A stretch of DNA of 58,436 nucleotides from Fimbriimonas ginsengisoli (GTDB lineage: Bacteria; Armatimonadota; Fimbriimonadia; Fimbriimonadales; Fimbriimonadaceae): positions 1 through 58,436 of the forward strand of contig JACOSL010000064.1 in assembly GCA_016179045.1 (NCBI GenBank), given 5' to 3'. Numbering within the stretch: position 1 is the first letter of the stretch; each line of letters begins with the position of its first letter. A model generated the notes under the pieces. That model ran no database searches. It was not told where the DNA came from and saw nothing but the letters and a program-made list of their open reading frames with translations. The translations under genes and the position numbers were made by a program. Below are positions 54,467-58,436 of the stretch, piece by piece.

Positions 54467-55530
54467 GCAGCGGAAACCGGCTCGTCGGCATAGCTGCGGA
54501 TCGACATCTGGGCGGCGAGCTTCCCCGCGATCTCGCGAAACGCAGCCGCTTGGGGCCGGTCGGGATGGGCAATGATCGCCGGCTTGCCCTCGTCGCCGGA
54601 GCCGCTGACGGCGGGGTCGAGCGGTACCGAGCCAAGAAACGGCGCGTCCAGCTGCGAGGCTAGCTCCTGCCCGCTCAGGCCAGCGAAGATGTCGGTCACC
54701 GCGCCGCACGAGGGGCAAACGAAACCCGCCATGTTCTCGACCACGCCGAGGATCGGGGCGTTGAGCCGCCGAAACAATTGGACCGCCTTGCCCGCAATGT
54801 TCGCCGCCACGTGCTGGGGAGTGGCGACGATCAATACTCCGCTGAGCGGCACCAGTTGGGCGAGCGACATCGGGGCGTCGCCGGTGCCGGGAGGCAAATC
54901 CACCATCAGGTAATCCAACTCGCCCCACGCCACGTCTTGAAGCAATTGCTTCACCGTGCCCGCCACCATCGGCCCGCGCCACAGCACAGCCTGGCCCTCT
55001 TCGAGCAGGAAGCCAAGAGACATGAGCTTGATCCCGTAGCGCTCGATGGGCAGAATCTTTGAGCTCTCGGTGAAAGGGTGCTCATCCGCGCAACCCATCA
55101 TCATCGGGATGCTTGGGCCGTACACGTCGGCGTCGAGAAGGCCCACGCGCGCGCCTGCCTGGGCAAGAGCCACCGCGAGGTTGACGGTGATCGTGCTCTT
55201 ACCTACTCCGCCCTTGCCGCTCGCCACCGCCACGCAGTGGCGCACACCCGGGATAAGGTCGCCGGTCGGTGCCTGCCGCTCCCGCACCCGGGCGGTCATC
55301 TCCACCTCAACGGAGGTCACCCCGGGCAGGGCCGCCACCACCCCCTCCGCCTCCGCCTTCATCTGTTCGCGCACCGGGCAGGCGGGGGTCGTGAGCTCGA
55401 TCGTGAGCGAGACCGCCCCATCGTCGATGCGCACGTTCTGGACAAACCCCAGGGTGACGAGGTCGCGGTGAAGATCGGGGTCCTCGACCTGGCGCAAGGC
55501 TTCGAGGATGGCGCTTTCAGTGACGCTCAT
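54463..55530 (-). CDS. mrp: Mrp/ApbC-type iron-sulfur cluster carrier ATPase
   Basis: It loads Fe-S clusters onto target proteins. The 355-residue product has an N-terminal DUF59/MIP18 domain (residues 1-80) and the deviant Walker A VASGKGGVGKSTITVNLAVAL. GLLDADVYGPSIP, DLPPGTGDAPMSL and the CxxC pair VCPSCGAVTD, which holds the bridging cluster, follow. The start is the ATG at 55530; the frame upstream is not protein-like. TACGCT lies 9 bases before the ATG. Confidence 0.95.
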   Translation of the reverse strand: MSVTESAILEALRQVEDPDLHRDLVTLGFVQNVRIDDGAVSLTIELTTPACPVREQMKAEAEGVVAALPGVTSVEVEMTARVRERQAPTGDLIPGVRHCVAVASGKGGVGKSTITVNLAVALAQAGARVGLLDADVYGPSIPMMMGCADEHPFTESSKILPIERYGIKLMSLGFLLEEGQAVLWRGPMVAGTVKQLLQDVAWGELDYLMVDLPPGTGDAPMSLAQLVPLSGVLIVATPQHVAANIAGKAVQLFRRLNAPILGVVENMAGFVCPSCGAVTDIFAGLSGQELASQLDAPFLGSVPLDPAVSGSGDEGKPAIIAHPDRPQAAAFREIAGKLAAQMSIRSYADEPVSAA

Positions 55531-55568
55531 TCGAATTCCAGCGTACCCACCTTGCCGACTAGCCCCGG

Positions 55569-58268
55569 CTACTTGTCGATCGTGACCTTGACGCGGTCGT
55601 TCAGGGCGGCCTGCGCGCAGGCGAGGCGCGCGATGGGAACCCGGTATGGGCTGCAGCTCACGTAATCCAAGCCGAGTTCGTGGCAGAAGAAGATCGAGTC
55701 GGGATCGCCCCCATGCTCGCCGCAGATGCCGCACTTAAGGTCGGGCCGCTGGCCGCGTCCGCCTTCCATCGCCAGTTTCATGAGCTGTCCTACACCCGCG
55801 CGATCGATCGTCTCGAACGGATTGGCGGGCAGCACCTTGAGCTCGACGTACTTGCCGAGGAACTTGCCTTCCGCGTCGTCGCGACTGAACCCGAACGTGG
55901 TTTGGGTGAGGTCGTTGGTGCCGAAGGAGAAGAACTGCGCGTATTGCGCGATCTCGCCCGCGGTGAGCGCCGCGCGTGGGATTTCGATCATCGTGCCGAA
56001 CAGATAGGGGATTTCGACGCCCTGCTCGGCGACGACCTGCTTGGCCACCGCCTCGAGCTGGACTTGCACGATCTTCAGCTCGTTGACCGTGCTCACGAGC
56101 GGGATCATGATCTCGGGATGCACCGAGCGCCCGGCTTTGATGAGCTTGGCGGCGGCTTGCAAGATCGCGCGCGTTTGCATCGCGACGATGCCGGGGAAGA
56201 TGATCGACAGGCGCACGCCGCGAAGCCCGAGCATCGGGTTCGCCTCGCGCATCCCTTCGACCGCCTTGAGCATCGCCTCCTTCTCTTCGAGCACGTCTTT
56301 GGTGGCCTGTCCGCCCAGAGTGTTCACCGCAATCCGCAACTCAGTCGTTACCCGGACAAGGTCTTCGTAATTAGGCAGGAATTCGTGGAGCGGCGGGTCG
56401 ATGAGTCGGATCGTGACCGGCAGGCCGTCCATCGCCTCGAAAATGCCTTCAAAGTCGGCCTGTTGGCTGACCAGGAGCTTGGCGAGGGCCGCTTCCCGCT
56501 GGGTTTCGGTCTTGGCGAGGATCATGTCTTGCACGATCGGCAGCCGGTCGGCTTCAAAGAACATGTGTTCGGTGCGGCAGAGCCCGATGCCCTCGGCGCC
56601 GAATTCGACCGCCTGGGCGGCATCGCGCGGGTTATCGGCATTGGCGCGCACGCGCAGCACGCGGAACGAGTCGCACCATTCCATCAGCGTGCTGAGATGG
56701 CCGCTCACGTCGGGCGGAATCAGCGGCAGCGAACCCACGTATACGGCACCCCGGCTCCCGTCGATGGAGATGACCTCGCCTTCGGCGATCGAAACCGTGC
56801 CCACCGACAGGCGGCGCTCGATGCTATCAACTGAGAGCGCGTCGCAGCCCGCCACGCAAGGGATGCCAAAGCCGCGGGCGACAACGGCCGCGTGCGAGGT
56901 CTTGCCTCCCCGGGCGGTTAGGATGCCTTGCGCGGCAAGCATGCCGTTCACGTCGTCGGGATTCGTCTCCTCCCGAACGAGGATCACCTTCTCGCCCGCG
57001 TTGCCCAGCCGCTCGGCCGTATCGGCATCGAACACCGCCTTGCCGACCGCCGCTCCGGGAGACGCGGCAAGGCCCGTCGCCAGAGGGCGGATGCCGCGGT
57101 CGGTGAGATAGTTGTCGTCGAGGCGCGGGTGCAGGAGTTGATCCAGATGAGAGGCGGTGATGCGCTGGATTGCCTCCTCCTTGCTGATCAGGTTCTCGCC
57201 GACCATTTCAACCGCGATCCGGACGGCGGCGGGGCCGGTGCGCTTGCCCGCGCGGCATTGAAGCATGAACAGCCGGCCGCGCTCGATCGTGAACTCGAGG
57301 TCCATCACGTCGCGGTAGTGGGCTTCGAGCCTGCGGCCGATCGCGTCGAACTCTTCGTACAGCTTGGGGCTTTGGCGTCGAAGGGCGGAAATCGGCACAG
57401 GAGTTCGGATGCCGGCGACCACATCCTCGCCTTGCGCGTTCATCAGGTATTCCCCGTAGAGCTCGTTCTCGCCGGTGGCGGGATCGCGGGTGAAGGCCAC
57501 CCCCGTGCCGCAGTCGTCGCCCAGGTTGCCGAACACCATCGCCTGGATGTTTACGGCGGTGCCGATGTCGTCGGGTATCCGCTCCTGGCGTCGGTACACG
57601 ATGGCGCGCTCGTTCTGCCAGGATCGAAACACCGCTTCGATCGCCAGTTCAAGCTGTTCGTAGGGGCTGCCGGGGAAGCCCTCGCCCGTCTCGGTCAGCA
57701 CGAGAGCTAGGAACTCGTTGCAAATATTCTTGAGGTCGACCGCCGAGAGTTCGGTGTCGAGGGTGACGCGCCGGCGTCTCTTGGTCTCGTCGAGGATTCC
57801 TTCAAAGCGGCGCTTGTCGATGCCGAGCACGATGTTGCCGTACATCATGATGAAGCGGCGGTTGGCATCGTAGGCGAAGCGCTCGTTGCCGCTCTCTTTT
57901 ATCAGCCCCCTGAGGGTCTCCTGGTTCAGGCCCAGGTTGAGCACGGTATCCATCATGCCGGGCATGGAGAACTTGGCCCCGGAGCGAACCGACACCAGCA
58001 GCGGCTTGGCCGGATCGCCAAACTTCTTTCCGAGATCGCCTTCAACCGTTGCGAGCGCGGCCTTCACCTCGTCCATGAGCCCTGCGGGCAGGCGCTGACG
58101 GTTCGCGTAGTACTCGGTGCAGGCGTTGGTCGCGATCGTGAAGCCAGGCGGCACCGGCAGGCCGATGTTGGCCATTTCGGCGAGATTGGCGCCCTTGCCG
58201 CCGAGAAGGTCGCGCATGGTGGCGTTGCCTTCGGAGAACAGAAAGACCCGCTTATTTTTCGGAGTCAA
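55569..58268 (-). CDS. ppdK: pyruvate, phosphate dikinase
   Basis: It interconverts pyruvate + ATP + Pi with PEP + AMP + PPi. The 899-residue length is normal. The N-terminal ATP-grasp domain has LLGGKGANLAEMANIGLPVPPG. The phospho-His domain has GGKTSHAAVVARGFGIPCVAG. The C-terminal PEP/pyruvate barrel ends in KCGICGEHGGDPDSIFFCHE with the catalytic Cys, then GLDYVSCSPYRVPIARLA. Start: TTG at 58268, which follows AGGTG; no better start is in frame nearby. It lets the cell make PEP for gluconeogenesis or run pyrophosphate-linked glycolysis. Confidence 0.96.
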   Translation of the reverse strand: MTPKNKRVFLFSEGNATMRDLLGGKGANLAEMANIGLPVPPGFTIATNACTEYYANRQRLPAGLMDEVKAALATVEGDLGKKFGDPAKPLLVSVRSGAKFSMPGMMDTVLNLGLNQETLRGLIKESGNERFAYDANRRFIMMYGNIVLGIDKRRFEGILDETKRRRRVTLDTELSAVDLKNICNEFLALVLTETGEGFPGSPYEQLELAIEAVFRSWQNERAIVYRRQERIPDDIGTAVNIQAMVFGNLGDDCGTGVAFTRDPATGENELYGEYLMNAQGEDVVAGIRTPVPISALRRQSPKLYEEFDAIGRRLEAHYRDVMDLEFTIERGRLFMLQCRAGKRTGPAAVRIAVEMVGENLISKEEAIQRITASHLDQLLHPRLDDNYLTDRGIRPLATGLAASPGAAVGKAVFDADTAERLGNAGEKVILVREETNPDDVNGMLAAQGILTARGGKTSHAAVVARGFGIPCVAGCDALSVDSIERRLSVGTVSIAEGEVISIDGSRGAVYVGSLPLIPPDVSGHLSTLMEWCDSFRVLRVRANADNPRDAAQAVEFGAEGIGLCRTEHMFFEADRLPIVQDMILAKTETQREAALAKLLVSQQADFEGIFEAMDGLPVTIRLIDPPLHEFLPNYEDLVRVTTELRIAVNTLGGQATKDVLEEKEAMLKAVEGMREANPMLGLRGVRLSIIFPGIVAMQTRAILQAAAKLIKAGRSVHPEIMIPLVSTVNELKIVQVQLEAVAKQVVAEQGVEIPYLFGTMIEIPRAALTAGEIAQYAQFFSFGTNDLTQTTFGFSRDDAEGKFLGKYVELKVLPANPFETIDRAGVGQLMKLAMEGGRGQRPDLKCGICGEHGGDPDSIFFCHELGLDYVSCSPYRVPIARLACAQAALNDRVKVTIDK

Positions 58269-58340
58269 GATTCGGTCACCTGCCTTGTGAAAAGGGAAGC
58301 GCCGACCGCGCCGTCGGCATTAGGCAGTCTACCTTCGAGC

Positions 58341-58436
58341 CTAAGCGGCCTTCGGCACACATTCGACGTGGAGCGCCTCGACGTGTCGCACCACCGCTTC
58401 AAGGGCCGCGTCAAGCTCTTCGGTCGAGAGGCCGAC
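58341..58436 (-). CDS. C-terminus of a CDS cut by the window end
   Basis: An open frame enters from the right edge and ends at a TAG at 58341-58343. It encodes 31 residues: VGLSTEELDAALEAVVRHVE, then ALHVECVPKAA. The acidic amphipathic helix is protein-like. It lies 73 bp upstream of ppdK in the same direction. The family cannot be identified from this piece. Confidence 0.45.
   Translation of the reverse strand, partial: VGLSTEELDAALEAVVRHVEALHVECVPKAA

Noticed and set aside
55680-57710. Long plus-strand ORFs opposite ppdK
   Set aside because: ppdK is complete on the minus strand; the plus-strand frames arise from GC-biased third positions.

Overview
The window is GC-rich, gene-dense bacterial chromosome from a double-membraned (diderm) organism. 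I see no phage, insertion sequence, plasmid gene or CRISPR array. Outer-membrane beta-barrel-like proteins, an RseP-type protease and an O-antigen-ligase-like protein point to an outer membrane. SepF and the 3D-domain gene next to rsmA are Terrabacteria-like. The type IV pilin-like protein at 28989 carries a start ([12 protein letters not shown]) that I associate with Armatimonadota such as Fimbriimonadia. This placement is an inference from gene content.

Layout. 1-9.9 kb: rpsT, a repeat-rich gap, a DUF421 membrane protein with a doubtful 5' end, a redoxin, a TPR protein, an aspartyl protease with PDZ, a family-5 uracil-DNA glycosylase, an FmdB-type zinc ribbon, a shortened ArgC-like protein, ald, an FKBP lipoprotein, smpB and a PilZ protein. 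9.9-13.4 kb (minus): a tightly packed hisS operon with a beta-barrel candidate, a membrane protein, a J-like protein and an alkyltransferase-like repair protein. 13.5-18.6 kb (plus): bifunctional nuclease, ligA and ogg in one coupled set, then a 3D-domain protein coupled to rsmA. 18.6-23.6 kb: two DinB proteins around aat, a GNAT enzyme, sepF and guaB. 24-26.4 kb: groES and groEL under a sigma70-type promoter with a CIRCE-like operator, interrupted by a four-helix-bundle (IVP-type) gene framed by inverted arrays of 11-bp repeats. 26.5-32.6 kb: zinc-ribbon membrane protein, rhomboid protease, RidA, a pilin-like protein, ArsC, ferredoxin, M20 peptidase and a small beta-barrel candidate. 32.8-39 kb: ECF sigma factor, putative anti-sigma factor, RseB-like protein, PBP1A and PBP2. 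39-47.5 kb: O-antigen-ligase-like TPR protein, two glycosyltransferases, an NlpC/P60 hydrolase, an MFS-spermidine synthase fusion, tRNA-Glu and a PD-(D/E)XK nuclease. 47.5-58.4 kb: tandem FKBP, a MetH front half, a 33-codon small ORF with a structured leader, a second zinc-ribbon membrane protein, dxr, rseP, an oxidoreductase, mrp, ppdK and a cut-off CDS.

Themes. Cell-envelope building and its stress control dominate the second half: sigma/anti-sigma/RseB, PBPs, NlpC/P60, O-antigen genes, and RseP and rhomboid proteases. Base-excision repair recurs in the first half (UDG, ATL, ligA-ogg). At least 14 genes carry a TANNNT-like -10 box 6-9 bases before the start codon, which indicates widespread leaderless transcription and corrects several starts.

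The most unusual locus is groES - four-helix-bundle gene - groEL with its opposed 11-bp repeat arrays. Other strong points are the CIRCE variant, the Pho-box-like site before the pilin gene, the structured leader of the small ORF, and the zinc-ribbon membrane paralogues that share a promoter-start module.
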